A stretch of 64,000 nt of DNA from Granulibacter bethesdensis. GTDB lineage: Bacteria > Pseudomonadota > Alphaproteobacteria > Acetobacterales > Acetobacteraceae. The position numbers and the translations under genes are program-made. The DNA is taken from positions 496,001-560,000 of the forward strand of contig NZ_CP018194.1 of NCBI RefSeq assembly GCF_001889545.1. Direction: 5' to 3'. The notes beneath the pieces were generated by a model, which did not search any database, was not told where the DNA came from, and worked only from the letters and a program-made list of their open reading frames with translations. The first letter of the stretch is position 1; each line of letters opens with the position of its first letter. Below are positions 35,604 to 47,826 of the stretch, piece after piece.

Positions 35604-37463
35604 TCAGCGCCGCCCGAACAGGGTCTCGATCTCTGCTTTGCTGAGGCGCAGTACCGTGGGTCGGCCATGGCTGCATGTGGCGGCACGTGGCGTGGCCTCC
35701 ATCTGCCGGAGCAGAGCGTTCATCTCCGGCACGGTCAGACGCCGCCCGGCGCGGATGGAGCCATGGCAGGCCATGCGGGCAAGGATGGCATCCAGCCTGC
35801 TTTCCAGCGCGGTGCTGGCGCCCAGCTCGGCCAGCTCCTCCGCGACATCGCGCAGAAGGGCAGTGACGGATTGTGGCTTCAGCAGAGCGGGCAGGGCCCG
35901 CACCAGCACAGCCCCGGGGCCGAAGGCTTCGATATCGAGCCCCAGTTTTGCAAGGGAGGAGGCAGCATCGAGCAGATGCGCCGCCTCTCGTGGAGGCATC
36001 TCCACCACTTCGGGCAGCAACAGCGCCTGACTGTTGACCTCCCCCTCCAGCAGGGCACTGCGGAGAGCCTCATGGGTCAGTCTTTCATGCGCGGCATGCT
36101 GATCGACCAGCACCAGCGCCCCGTCCGCAGCGACGGCAATAACATACGTATCCAGCACCTGTGCCACGGCTGCCCCCAGTGGATAGGCGGGATCGGGTGG
36201 TGATGCGGCGGGTGTCGGCCCGTCCTGAACCGCCTCGGGAGTGGAGGGCATGGCGCCACGGGCGGCCGGTGCATCCTGAAGAGGCAACTGGGCCTCTGCC
36301 AAACCGAAGCGCGGGCGTGCCGGGGGAGCGGCAGCGTAGCCGCCACCGCGCGTTGGCGTGTAGCTGGGACGGGAAATATGCAGCCGCGGGGGAGGAATGC
36401 TGAGGGTTGAGGATGCCTCTCCATCATTCTCTGTCTGGCCGACCGGTCTGCCGACCCCGGCCGCAAGAGTACGGCTGATCGCACCGATGATCAGCCCGCG
36501 CACTGCGGCTGCATCGCGGAAACGCAGTTCTGTCTTGGCCGGATGGACGTTCACGTCCACATCTTCCGGCGGCACGGTCAGTTCCAGCGCCACGATCGGG
36601 TGGCGTCCATAGGGGATCACATCCCGATAGGCCACGCGCAAGGCCGTGCGCAGCATCGGATCGGCAACCGGGCGTCCGTTCACCACGAAACTCTGGGAAG
36701 CGCCGGTGGCGCGGGTCACGGTGGGGGCACAGATGAAGCCACCCAGCAGCAGCGTTTCGCGCTCGGCAGCAACGGGCAGGAGAGCGGCGGCGGCTTCTTC
36801 CCCCAGCAGAGCGGCGATGCGCGCCTGGGCTGAGGCAGCTGGAAGGTCGAAGATTTCCCGTCCGTCGATTTCACAGCGGAATGCAACATGGGGGGCGGAG
36901 AAAGCCAGCCTCCGCACGGCGATTTCGGCCTGATCGGCCTCACTGCGTGGTGTCTTGAGAAATTTGCGGCGGGCCGGGGTCGCAAAAAACAGATCCCGCA
37001 CCACGATTCGGGTTCCTTGCGGACCGGAGGCCGGTATGACCGCTCCAACGCGGCCACCTTCAACGGTAATGCTGTGGGCATGGTCACAGGCCACCGTGCG
37101 GCTGGTGATGCTCAGCCTTCCGGCGGCCCCGATCGAGGGCAGCGCCTCCCCCCTGAAACCCAGCGTGGCGATGCGGATCAGTGAGTCATCGGTCAGTTTG
37201 GAGGTAGCGTGACGCTGGATGGCCAGAGTCAGCTCTTCCTCCGTCATACCGCTGCCATCATCCCGAACTTCGATCCGGGTGATCCCGCCGCCTTCCAGCA
37301 CGACGACGACGCGGCTTGCCCCGGCATCCAGAGCATTTTCCACCAGCTCCTTCACCACGGCGGCGGGCCGCTCAATCACCTCCCCCGCGGCGATGCGGTT
37401 GATGGTCGCATCAGGCAGCAGGCGGATGCGCGGCGAGGTGAAGGAAGCAGCAGACTCTGTCAT
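35604..37463 (-). CDS. mutL: DNA mismatch repair protein MutL
   Basis: MutL couples mismatch recognition by MutS to strand incision. The 619 aa protein has the GHKL ATPase motifs IRLLPDATINRIAAGEVIERPAAVVKELVENALDAGA (ATP/Mg site), DDGSGM, and RHATSKL and GFRGEALPSI. A Pro/Ala-rich linker spans about residues 340-430. The C-terminal dimerisation domain includes QHAAHERL and ACHGSIRAGRRL. The DQHA(x)2E-type endonuclease motif is DQHAAHERL, which lacks the final E spacing of endonuclease MutLs (DQHAAHER is also found in MutH-less bacteria), so nicking activity is possible. Upstream is the BamF-like lipoprotein gene. Confidence 0.95.
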   Translation of the reverse strand: MTESAASFTSPRIRLLPDATINRIAAGEVIERPAAVVKELVENALDAGASRVVVVLEGGGITRIEVRDDGSGMTEEELTLAIQRHATSKLTDDSLIRIATLGFRGEALPSIGAAGRLSITSRTVACDHAHSITVEGGRVGAVIPASGPQGTRIVVRDLFFATPARRKFLKTPRSEADQAEIAVRRLAFSAPHVAFRCEIDGREIFDLPAASAQARIAALLGEEAAAALLPVAAERETLLLGGFICAPTVTRATGASQSFVVNGRPVADPMLRTALRVAYRDVIPYGRHPIVALELTVPPEDVDVNVHPAKTELRFRDAAAVRGLIIGAISRTLAAGVGRPVGQTENDGEASSTLSIPPPRLHISRPSYTPTRGGGYAAAPPARPRFGLAEAQLPLQDAPAARGAMPSTPEAVQDGPTPAASPPDPAYPLGAAVAQVLDTYVIAVAADGALVLVDQHAAHERLTHEALRSALLEGEVNSQALLLPEVVEMPPREAAHLLDAASSLAKLGLDIEAFGPGAVLVRALPALLKPQSVTALLRDVAEELAELGASTALESRLDAILARMACHGSIRAGRRLTVPEMNALLRQMEATPRAATCSHGRPTVLRLSKAEIETLFGRR

Positions 37464-37508
37464 GGATCGGATAATAGACCGAAACGGCCCGATCCAGAAG
37501 AAACCGGT

Positions 37509-38084
37509 TCAGAAGATCCCTAGGAAGCTGCTTTTCTTCTCTGGTGCCTGCGTGCTGGCAGTTGTCGGGGGCGGGGGAACCGTGATGCCCTTCTGACGCA
37601 GGCGGGCGGCTTCCTCGGCGGCGTTCAGCGTGGTGGGAACGGTATCGTCCTGCCAGAACATCAGCTTGTCCATCAGCCCGGATTTTTTCTTCTGACCCGG
37701 CAAAGGATCTGCTTGCGCATGCTGCGGCTGTCTGGACGGACCTGCGGCGCTCAGCAGGGCCTTTTGTCCCGAACTGTCCGTGGTGCCGGGATCGGACAGC
37801 GCTGCGGAAGGACTCAGCACGGCTTCAGCACCGATCTGTTCGTTCTGTTCCTGTGGACGCGGCGCGCCGGGCTTCGGTGGCTGCAGCGGCCCATCCAGAT
37901 TGGCCGGAATGTCCAGTGGCGCGCGGGTCGTCACTTTGAACTCGTCCGGTGCATCATGTACCAGCCCGAAAGTGCGCAGGGCGCCTTCGCCGCAACCGGC
38001 GACAGAGCACAGGATTGCAATGGCAGAGACGGAGCGGAGCAGCGCCGCAAGGCGGAGGGGACGGTGGCGCGGAAAGCGGGTCAT
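37509..38084 (-). CDS. DUF3035 lipoprotein (BamF-like)
   Basis: The protein has a lipoprotein signal peptide with lipobox VAGC (after RLAALLRSVSAIAILCS). It continues with GEGALRTFGLVHDAPDEFKVTTRAPLDIPANL, the conserved core of the DUF3035 family. In Caulobacter a protein of this kind was reported as BamF, part of the outer-membrane barrel assembly complex. The C-terminal part is Pro- and Gln-rich with GLMDKLMFWQDD and AAEEAARLRQKG. The start is uncertain: I give 38084 (closest Met to the signal, 191 aa); Met codons at 38099 and 38123 are alternatives, none with a clear ribosome-binding site. It lies after lspA, the enzyme that would process it. Confidence 0.78.
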   Translation of the reverse strand: MTRFPRHRPLRLAALLRSVSAIAILCSVAGCGEGALRTFGLVHDAPDEFKVTTRAPLDIPANLDGPLQPPKPGAPRPQEQNEQIGAEAVLSPSAALSDPGTTDSSGQKALLSAAGPSRQPQHAQADPLPGQKKKSGLMDKLMFWQDDTVPTTLNAAEEAARLRQKGITVPPPPTTASTQAPEKKSSFLGIF

Positions 38085-38193
38085 GGGGGCTGGGTTCATC
38101 ATCCGGGCTGGGTTTCGGCGCATCTTGAGGAAAGAATAGCGGTATCGATGCCGCCTGTCTGCATCGGCTGCGGCCATAAAGGGAAAGGTTGTC

Positions 38194-38736
38194 TCAGCCT
38201 GTTTTCGACTGGGTTCGCCCGACCAGCGTATCGATGATCAGCAGGGCGACCCCGATGACGATGGCGGCATCAGCCACGTTGAACACGAACCATGACAGAT
38301 CCCCCACATGCGCGTGGATGAAATCCACCACCGCGCCGAAACGGAATCGGTCGATCACATTGCCAATGGCTCCGCCACCGATCATCCCCAGCGCCATTGC
38401 AACAAGCCGGTTTTCTGCACGCCGCATCCACAGCAGCAATCCGGCGACGATCAGGATTGCTCCGCCGCCCAGTATCCAGATACCGGCAGGTCCAAACCCG
38501 TTCAGCAGGCCAAAAGTGACCCCCCGGTTCCATACCATGGTCAGGTTCAGGACGGGCAGCAGCACAATCTGATGCTTCTCCGGCAAGTTTACCGTTTCAA
38601 GAATGAACCATTTGCTGCCCTGATCGGCCAGCAGCACGATCAGGGCGGCCAGAATACCGATCGGCATATAGAATCCCGGAAACCGCCGTGCTTTCTCGGC
38701 GGCTCCGGCGCGGCGGATGGCGGCAATGCTGCTCAT
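38194..38736 (-). CDS. lspA: Lipoprotein signal peptidase (signal peptidase II)
   Basis: LspA is the membrane aspartic protease that removes the signal peptide from lipidated prolipoproteins. The 180 aa protein has four hydrophobic segments. It carries the two catalytic blocks GNVIDRFRFGAVVDFI (first Asp) and FNVADAAIVIG (second Asp). The order ribF-ileS-lspA seen here is conserved across Proteobacteria. Confidence 0.95.
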   Translation of the reverse strand: MSSIAAIRRAGAAEKARRFPGFYMPIGILAALIVLLADQGSKWFILETVNLPEKHQIVLLPVLNLTMVWNRGVTFGLLNGFGPAGIWILGGGAILIVAGLLLWMRRAENRLVAMALGMIGGGAIGNVIDRFRFGAVVDFIHAHVGDLSWFVFNVADAAIVIGVALLIIDTLVGRTQSKTG

Positions 38737-38773
38737 GACGTCATATCCTTCGCCTATTCCTGTAACCCCGATC

Positions 38774-41617
<2,844 letters not shown>

Positions 41618-41819
41618 GATGGTCCGCCGCTGCAGGGCCGTCAGGATACGGCCCGGAAAGAAAAGAAGAAAATGGAAATCGCCGCGTCTGGCTGGCCGTC
41701 GCAACAGGGCACGCAGGAAGGTGCGCGGGCGGCCAGCTACCTAATTCGCAGGCAGGGGCGGGTGGAGATGGACTGAAACGGTCTGGACGACATGGCTGCA
41801 TTCTGCATCGGGGGGCGGA

Positions 41820-42761
41820 CTATGCTTGGCTGGACGGAAGCTGGTCAAGCAGCTTCCGCGCCTCATCTGCATCCCTGGCAATCTGGCTGCGGAGATCGTC
41901 CAGCCCGGTGAATTTTCGTTCTGCTCTCAAAAAAGCGTGCAGACTGACGGTGACATCCTGATCGTACAGATCGCCACTAAAGTCGAACAGATGTGCTTCC
42001 AGCCTGCTTTCCGGCCCTTCATTGACGGTTGGACGACGGCCGATATTGGCAACACCCGGATAGTCGGTGCCGTCCGGCAACCGGGCCGTGACGGCATAAA
42101 CGCCGCGGGCCGGCTCCAGATGCCGACCGAAGGGGATATTCGCGGTGGGAAAGCCGATGGTGCGTCCCCGTTTATCACCGTGGGAGACGATGCCGCGAAT
42201 TCCCCATGGCCGTCCGAGCAACTGTGCTGCACGCTCCGGATAGCCATCCTGCAACAGGCGGCGGATGCGGGTGGAGGAGAGTGGTCCCTCTGCATCCATG
42301 ACGGGCGGAACGATGGTCAGCCCGATCCCCAGCGCCTCGCTGCGGGTGGAGAGCAGGGCGATATCGCCGCCGCGCCGGTGGCCGAAGGCGAAATCGGCTC
42401 CGCAGGCCAGATGTTTTGCATCCAGCCCGGCCAGCAGAACGCTGGAGATGAATTCCTCGGCTTCCATCAGGCTGAAAGCCTCGTCGAAGGCCAGCTCCAC
42501 CACCCAGTTCACGCCCAGCCGTGCCAGCGCGTCGGCGCGCTCGGCGGAGAGGGTCAGGCGGAAGGGCGGATCGTAGGGGCGGAAGAACTCGCGCGGATGT
42601 GGTTCGAAGGTCAGCGCCATCAGAGGGGCGGTTGGCCTGGCCGCATGGGCGGCGCGGATAACGGCTTCGTGCCCGAGATGCACACCGTCGAAATTGCCGA
42701 GGGCGACGCTTGCGCCGCGGGCTTCGGGGGGAATGTGTCGCCAGTCCGTGATGATCCGCAT
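41820..42761 (-). CDS. ribF: Bifunctional riboflavin kinase/FAD synthetase
   Basis: RibF phosphorylates riboflavin to FMN and adenylylates FMN to FAD. The 313 aa protein has the nucleotidyltransferase motif ALGNFDGVHLGHEAVI (residues 20-35) and LSSTRIRRLL in the N-terminal half, and the kinase domain with KRGRTIGFPTANI and VYAVTARLPDG in the C-terminal half. It stands first in the ribF-ileS-lspA group, divergent from the peptidase gene at 42902. Confidence 0.94.
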   Translation of the reverse strand: MRIITDWRHIPPEARGASVALGNFDGVHLGHEAVIRAAHAARPTAPLMALTFEPHPREFFRPYDPPFRLTLSAERADALARLGVNWVVELAFDEAFSLMEAEEFISSVLLAGLDAKHLACGADFAFGHRRGGDIALLSTRSEALGIGLTIVPPVMDAEGPLSSTRIRRLLQDGYPERAAQLLGRPWGIRGIVSHGDKRGRTIGFPTANIPFGRHLEPARGVYAVTARLPDGTDYPGVANIGRRPTVNEGPESRLEAHLFDFSGDLYDQDVTVSLHAFLRAERKFTGLDDLRSQIARDADEARKLLDQLPSSQA

Positions 42762-42901
42762 GCCGCCGTTTTGCGCGAAGGATGCGTCGGGATCAATCGT
42801 TCAATGCAGCAGAAACAGGCAGGGCACCATGACAGGCAAGCATGAATGCGGCAGCCTGTGTTTTCATACATCCCACTGACCGCAACGGGAGTCTCACTCT
42901 G

Positions 42902-44620
42902 ATGGCCGCACGTTTCGAAGACATATCCGCGCCGAGACCCACACGGGAAAGCCTCGCCGCCGGACGGGACGCCGTGCTGGCCCTGATGGAAGCAGGGGAG
43001 TGGGCGCAGGCCCTGTCCACCATGGATCAGGATCGGCGGGATTATGCACGCTGGTCGGCATTGGTACATCTGGCTTTCTCCCGCAACACGGCGGATGCGG
43101 AGGCGAAGGCGGAGCGCAGTTATGCGGATTCTCTGGCGCCTTTTGCGCAGGATTGTGAGGTCACGCTGAAGCGGCGTGTGCTGGCCCATCCTGACCGTGC
43201 GTCGATTCTGCCTTTGCTGGCACCTCCTTATGGTGAGCATGTGCTGGCGCTGTGGGAGGCGGATATCACCACCTTTATCCCTGCCATTGCTGACGATCTG
43301 GAACAGGAATCGAAGCTGGAGGCGGACTATACCGAGCTTCTGGCGGCGGCCCGGCTGGAGATCGGCGGTCAAACCGTCAATCTCTCCGGCCTTGCCCCTT
43401 ATGCCGAGCATGCGGATCGCGCGATCCGTCATGAGGCGGAGGCGGTACGCTGGCAGTATTTTGCTGATCATGGTGAGAGGCTGGACGGAATTTACGATGC
43501 TCTGGTCCGGCTGCGGCATGGCATGGCCCGCAAGCTGGGGGACGAGAATTTCATCGCTCTGGCCTACCGGCGGTTGCGTCGCACCGATTACGGGCCGGAG
43601 GATGTTGCTCGCTATCGCGATGCCGTGGCGGAGAAAGTAACACCACTGGTTGCCCGGTTGCTGGAAGCAAGGCGGCAGGAGCATGGCTGGGACAGGCTGC
43701 GTTTCTGGGATGAAGCGCTGGTCGATCCGCGCGGCAACCCGAAACCGCTCGGCGGGGTGGAGGTGCTGGGCGAGGCTGCTCAGGACATGTTCGATGCGAT
43801 GGATGCTCACCTGTCCGGAGGAGACGCAAAAGGCATCGGGGCCTGTTACCGGTTGATGCGGGCCGGGGGGTTCATGGATCTGGAGAACCGTCCCGGCAAG
43901 GCGGGTGGGGGTTTCTGCACGTCCTTTCCTACGCGATCGGACGGGATGCCCTATATTTTCGCGAATTTTACCGGCACGCATCTCGATATCGGCGTGTTCA
44001 CCCATGAAATGGGCCATGCCTTCCAGAATTATGCCAGCCGCACCCTGCCGGGTATCGATCTTCTCTGGCCGACCTATGAAGCGGCGGAAATCCATTCCAT
44101 GAGTCTGGAATTCCTGACCTGGCCCGGGATCGGCAAGCTGGTGGGAGAGGACGAAGCCGAACGCTACCGGCGCATGCATCTGATCCAGTCGCTGGCTTTT
44201 CTGCCGTATGGCGTCTGCGTCGATCATTTCCAGCATGAGGTTTATGCCAGGCCCGATGCCACCCCGGCAGAACGCCATGCGATATGGCAGCGGCTGGAAG
44301 CCCGTTACATGCCATGGGCTGATTACGGGGATCTGGCATGGCCGGCCGCCGGCGGGCGCTGGCAGGCGAAGCAGCACATTTATAATTCGCCATTCTATTA
44401 CATCGATTACACGCTGGCTCTGTGCTGTGCGCTGCAATTCTGGGTGCGCATGCGGCAGGATTATGCCTCGGCACTGACGGAGTATGTCGCTCTGTGCGGG
44501 CGTGGCGGCGCAGCTCCTTTCACCGCTCTGGCGCGTTCGGCCGGTCTGGCCAGCCCGTTTTCTCCCGGTGCCCTGGATGCGGTGGTGGATGAGGCGGCGA
44601 AAACACTCGGGTTGATATGA
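42902..44620 (+). CDS. M3 family oligoendopeptidase F-like zinc peptidase
   Basis: This 572 aa protein is an M3B oligoendopeptidase that degrades short peptides in the cytoplasm. The zinc site is HEMGH in FTHEMGHAFQNYASR (about residues 364-368), with the third ligand Glu expected in YEAAEIHSMSLEFL. The rest is helical, as in the family. No signal peptide is present with the ATG at 42902, which precedes AARFEDISAPRP. It ends eight bases before an unrelated phosphatase gene region. Confidence 0.9.
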   Translation: MAARFEDISAPRPTRESLAAGRDAVLALMEAGEWAQALSTMDQDRRDYARWSALVHLAFSRNTADAEAKAERSYADSLAPFAQDCEVTLKRRVLAHPDRASILPLLAPPYGEHVLALWEADITTFIPAIADDLEQESKLEADYTELLAAARLEIGGQTVNLSGLAPYAEHADRAIRHEAEAVRWQYFADHGERLDGIYDALVRLRHGMARKLGDENFIALAYRRLRRTDYGPEDVARYRDAVAEKVTPLVARLLEARRQEHGWDRLRFWDEALVDPRGNPKPLGGVEVLGEAAQDMFDAMDAHLSGGDAKGIGACYRLMRAGGFMDLENRPGKAGGGFCTSFPTRSDGMPYIFANFTGTHLDIGVFTHEMGHAFQNYASRTLPGIDLLWPTYEAAEIHSMSLEFLTWPGIGKLVGEDEAERYRRMHLIQSLAFLPYGVCVDHFQHEVYARPDATPAERHAIWQRLEARYMPWADYGDLAWPAAGGRWQAKQHIYNSPFYYIDYTLALCCALQFWVRMRQDYASALTEYVALCGRGGAAPFTALARSAGLASPFSPGALDAVVDEAAKTLGLI

Positions 44621-44684
44621 TTTTTCTGTGATAAAATCAGAAAACAATCCAGACTATCAGGCGGATGCTCGGAGGGTGACAGAG

Positions 44685-45413
44685 ATGAAAATCATCTCCC
44701 GGATCGGAGTTTTTACAGTCTCGCTGCTGCTGTGCCTTCTGTTCGGCCCCGCCACTGCCAGCCGTGCCGATCTGGGGCCGTCCGGGTTTGATCAGGCTCT
44801 ACGGGCTCTGCAGGGCATTGATCTGGCAAGCCTGCTGCCCCCTCCGCCCGCACCCGGCAGCCAACAGGCGCAGATGGATATGGAGGCGGTCCGTCAAGCC
44901 ATCGCCGCCCGCACGCCGGAGCAGGAACAGAAAATCCGCGCCGATCATGAGTGCGTCATGGAGCAGTTTGCCTCTGTGATCGGGCCGGATTTCGATCACC
45001 AGCATTATCCGCGTCTCGCCGCCCTGCTGGATCGTGTCTATCGCGCGGAGGCGCAACTGGTCGCACAGGCGAAGGCGAAGATCGGCCGCCCTCGCCCTTA
45101 CACGCTGGATCCTACGCTCAGGACGCTGGAGACGCGCTCGGCGCAGGCTTCCTATCCGTCCGGGCATGCCACCTTCGCCTATATGACAGCCGCCATCCTG
45201 GCCCGGATTTTCCCGGAGAAGCGGGAGGCGCTCTATGCCCGTGCCGGGGGCTTTGCTCATAACCGTGTGGAGGCGGGCTCGCATTTTCCCAGCGATCTGG
45301 AGGCAGGGCGGATGAGCGGGGAGGCGTTGGCGGCGCAGTTATGGAGGGAAGGGGCGTTCAGAGCAAAGATAGAAAATGCCCTGTTGGCTGCGCAAACCAA
45401 TTTGCACCATTAA
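44685..45413 (+). CDS. Periplasmic class A acid phosphatase (PAP2 family)
   Basis: The 242 aa protein has a signal peptide (residues 1-26, MKIISRIGVFTVSLLLCLLF and on, ending near ASRA). The PAP2 motif is split as KAKIGRPRPY, SYPSGHATFAY, and HNRVEAGSHFPSDLEAGR; class A acid phosphatases use the second His as nucleophile. It releases phosphate from a wide range of esters in the periplasm. GGAGGG lies eight bases upstream of the ATG. A strong terminator follows the stop. Confidence 0.9.
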   Translation: MKIISRIGVFTVSLLLCLLFGPATASRADLGPSGFDQALRALQGIDLASLLPPPPAPGSQQAQMDMEAVRQAIAARTPEQEQKIRADHECVMEQFASVIGPDFDHQHYPRLAALLDRVYRAEAQLVAQAKAKIGRPRPYTLDPTLRTLETRSAQASYPSGHATFAYMTAAILARIFPEKREALYARAGGFAHNRVEAGSHFPSDLEAGRMSGEALAAQLWREGAFRAKIENALLAAQTNLHH

Positions 45414-45446
45414 AACCGAAGCTGTTGGAACGCGGCTTCGGTTTGT
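45413..45446. terminator. Rho-independent terminator after the acid phosphatase gene
   Basis: AAACCGAAGC at 45413-45422 and GCTTCGGTTT at 45435-45444 are exact complements with a 12-base loop. The T-rich arm serves the phosphatase; the A-rich arm makes it possible for the converging purF transcript as well. The left arm starts on the last base of the stop codon. Confidence 0.8.
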
Positions 45447-45459
45447 CATCCGCCTTATT

Positions 45460-45487
45460 TGTCAGCGGATAAGGCTTGCCGCTGACA
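45460..45487. repeat. Inverted repeat between the converging phosphatase and purF genes
   Basis: TGTCAGCGG and CCGCTGACA (nine-base perfect arms, ten-base loop) lie 22 bases from the purF stop. No T-run follows on either strand, so it may stabilise the 3' end of the purF transcript instead of ending transcription by itself. The loop contains a competing CCTTATT/ATAAGG pairing with the region to the left. Confidence 0.55.
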
Positions 45488-45508
45488 GGTAACGAGAAAG
45501 ATTGCAAA

Positions 45509-47059
45509 TTACCGCGGATCACTCATCTGCGGTTGCCGCATAGCGTTCTCGGAAAAATCCGGAATCGGCACCGGATACTCACCCGTAAAACACGCATCAC
45601 AATAATACGGCTTGCTGTCATCGCGTCCGGGCCGTCCAAGCGCACGATACAGTCCGTCCAGAGAAATGAACGCCAGCGAGTCTGCACCGATCAGCTTGGC
45701 CATTTCCTCAACGTTGTTGCGGGCCGCCAGCAGCTTGCTGCGCTCCGGCGTGTCGATGCCGTAGAAGCAGGAATAGGTGGTAGGCGGAGACGAAATACGC
45801 ATATGGACTTCGGCGGCCCCGGCCTGCCGCACCATTTCCACGATCTTGCGGCTGGTGGTGCCGCGCACGATGGAGTCATCCACCAGCACCACGCGCTTGC
45901 CCTCCAGCGCTGCGCGGTTGGCGGAGTGTTTCAGCTTCACACCCAGATGACGGATCTGGTCGGTCGGCTCGATAAAGGTGCGGCCCACATAGTGATTGCG
46001 GACGATGCCGAGTTCAAACGGCACGCCCGATTCCGCCGCATATCCCATGGCGGAGGGCACGCCGGAGTCAGGCACCGGCACGATGACATCGGCCTCGACA
46101 TGGCTTTCGCGGGCCAGTTCGCGCCCGATGCTCTTGCGGGCATCGTAGACCGAGATTCCTTCCAGCACTGAATCCGGACGGGCGAAATAGATGTATTCGA
46201 ACACGCAGAAGCGGGAGGTCGTGCGGCCGAAGGGCCGGATGCTGTGCACACCCTGATCGTTGATGACGACGATCTCGCCCGGCTCCACATCCCGCACGAA
46301 TTCCGCACCGACGACATCCAGCGCGCAGGTCTCGCTTGCCAGCACCCAGGATCCCGGCGCACCGGCGGCACCGGGAATGCGGCCCAGAATCAGGGGACGA
46401 ACCCCCATCGGATCACGCACGCCGAGCAGAGCATCGGTGGACAGGGCCACCAGAGAGTAGGCCCCCGTCACCTGCTTGATGGCGTCGATCAGCCGGTCCA
46501 CCACGGTGGAATAGAGGCTGATCGCGATCAGATGGACGAAGACCTCACTGTCGGTGGTGGACTGAAACAGACAGCCACGCCGGACCAGCGCCTTGCGCAG
46601 GGTCAGGGCATTGGTCAGGTTGCCGTTATGGGCGACGGCCAGACCGCCGAACTCGAAATCGGCATAAAGCGGCTGCACGTTGCGCAGCAGGGTCTCGCCG
46701 GTGGTGGCGTAGCGGTTATGGCCGATCGCGTGTGGGCCGGGCAGAGAGGCCATAATCCGTGCATCGCCGAAATTATCCCCGACCAGCCCCAAGCCCTTAT
46801 GCGTATGATGGCGCTGCCCGTCATAACTGACGATGCCGGTCGCTTCCTGTCCGCGATGCTGAAGCGCATGCAGGCCGAGCGCCGTAATGGCGGCGGCGTC
46901 CGTGGCATTCCAGATGCCGAACACTCCGCATTCCTCATGCAGCGTATCATCCTCGGCCCGATCGACCAGCATGGTCTGAGGCATCATGGGATCGGTTCCG
47001 CCGGAAGAGGCGGCGGCGGAGGCATCGTGAAGCTCGTCAGAACGGGTCGGCTGCGCCAT
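45509..47059 (-). CDS. purF: Amidophosphoribosyltransferase, iron-sulfur (Bacillus) type
   Basis: PurF makes 5-phosphoribosylamine from PRPP and glutamine, the first step of purine synthesis. The 516 aa protein has a propeptide of about 43 residues before the N-terminal nucleophile Cys in ECGVFGIWN, the glutamine-site HNRYATTG block, and the PRPP loop VVLVDDSIVRGTTS. Four Cys positions known to bind [4Fe-4S] in the Bacillus enzyme appear to be kept: ETCALDVVG, TTYSCFYGID, and YCDACFTGEYP with two. The start at 47059 touches the cvpA stop at 47060, so the genes are coupled, a common pairing. Confidence 0.95.
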   Translation of the reverse strand: MAQPTRSDELHDASAAASSGGTDPMMPQTMLVDRAEDDTLHEECGVFGIWNATDAAAITALGLHALQHRGQEATGIVSYDGQRHHTHKGLGLVGDNFGDARIMASLPGPHAIGHNRYATTGETLLRNVQPLYADFEFGGLAVAHNGNLTNALTLRKALVRRGCLFQSTTDSEVFVHLIAISLYSTVVDRLIDAIKQVTGAYSLVALSTDALLGVRDPMGVRPLILGRIPGAAGAPGSWVLASETCALDVVGAEFVRDVEPGEIVVINDQGVHSIRPFGRTTSRFCVFEYIYFARPDSVLEGISVYDARKSIGRELARESHVEADVIVPVPDSGVPSAMGYAAESGVPFELGIVRNHYVGRTFIEPTDQIRHLGVKLKHSANRAALEGKRVVLVDDSIVRGTTSRKIVEMVRQAGAAEVHMRISSPPTTYSCFYGIDTPERSKLLAARNNVEEMAKLIGADSLAFISLDGLYRALGRPGRDDSKPYYCDACFTGEYPVPIPDFSENAMRQPQMSDPR

Positions 47060-47650
47060 TTATTTACTCTCCTGCCCCTCGCTGGGCCGTCTTCCGGTGG
47101 CATAGCCGCGGGGGCTTGCCTGCATATAGTCCTGCGCCCTGGTTTCCGCCTTTTCAGGGGCGGCCAGTTTCGGGCGGTATTCTTCCGGGACTTCTTCGGT
47201 CAGGCGGACCGCTCCCGCATAGATATAGGGTAAGGCGCGGGCTTTCAGTACTGGCTCCGGCCAGTTCTGCACCGGAATCAGCAGCCCTGCCGCGATATAG
47301 GCGCAGAGCATCAGGGCAAAGCCGCGTACGATGCCGAATACCAGCCCCAGCGTACGATCCAGCCCGCCGAGAACGGAGCCGCGTACCAGTTTCCCGATCA
47401 TGGAGGCAACAACGGACAACACGATCAAGGCCACCACAAAAACGATGGCAAAGGCGGCCGGATCGGCCAGCGCATGATCCGGGATCAGAGTACGGATCTG
47501 CGGCGTGACGGAGGTAAAGCTTCGTGCCGCGATCCAGGCGGCCCCCACCCATGCGCCAATGCCCAGAGCCTCGCGCACGAAGCCCCGTGTAAAGGCCAGC
47601 ATGGCCGATATGGCCAGAACCGCCAGCACGGTCAGGTCGACCCAGTTCAT
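47060..47650 (-). CDS. cvpA: CvpA family inner-membrane protein
   Basis: CvpA-type proteins are small membrane proteins, first named for colicin V production and often encoded next to purF. The 196 aa protein has four hydrophobic segments (starting NWVDLTVLAVLAISAMLAF) with the conserved FTRGFVREALGIGAWVGA and GSVLGGLDRTLGLVFGIVRG. About 45 C-terminal residues are hydrophilic. Its molecular function is not established; links to envelope homeostasis and biofilm are reported for relatives. Confidence 0.88.
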   Translation of the reverse strand: MNWVDLTVLAVLAISAMLAFTRGFVREALGIGAWVGAAWIAARSFTSVTPQIRTLIPDHALADPAAFAIVFVVALIVLSVVASMIGKLVRGSVLGGLDRTLGLVFGIVRGFALMLCAYIAAGLLIPVQNWPEPVLKARALPYIYAGAVRLTEEVPEEYRPKLAAPEKAETRAQDYMQASPRGYATGRRPSEGQESK

Positions 47651-47712
47651 AGCGGCTGGATCAAGGCAGGGCGCATAACAGCGCCATGGAGGGTGGCCCG
47701 GTTCAAGGTCAT

Positions 47713-47826
47713 CATCATGTCACGAAAAGGTGCAGCGAGGCGCATATATCGGCCCTCCCGCTCTGATGCCAGCGCGGAGGCTGCATTGCAGCACATCCTC
47801 GCAGAATAAGTGACCATCATGTCACG
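47713..47826. promoter_or_regulatory. Paired 12-mer in the divergent cvpA/cotransporter promoter region
   Basis: CATCATGTCACG occurs at 47713-47724 and again at 47815-47826. The second copy is part of a perfect GTGAC-N6-GTCAC inverted repeat at 47810-47825. Both are in the 285-base gap between cvpA and the cotransporter gene, which otherwise holds no gene. They might bind one regulator at two sites; this is inference only. Confidence 0.35.

Noticed and set aside
42620-44647. A 675-codon minus-strand frame opposite the M3 peptidase gene
   Set aside because: The peptidase on the plus strand has its HEMGH site and normal length; the opposite frame has no motif and overlaps ribF.
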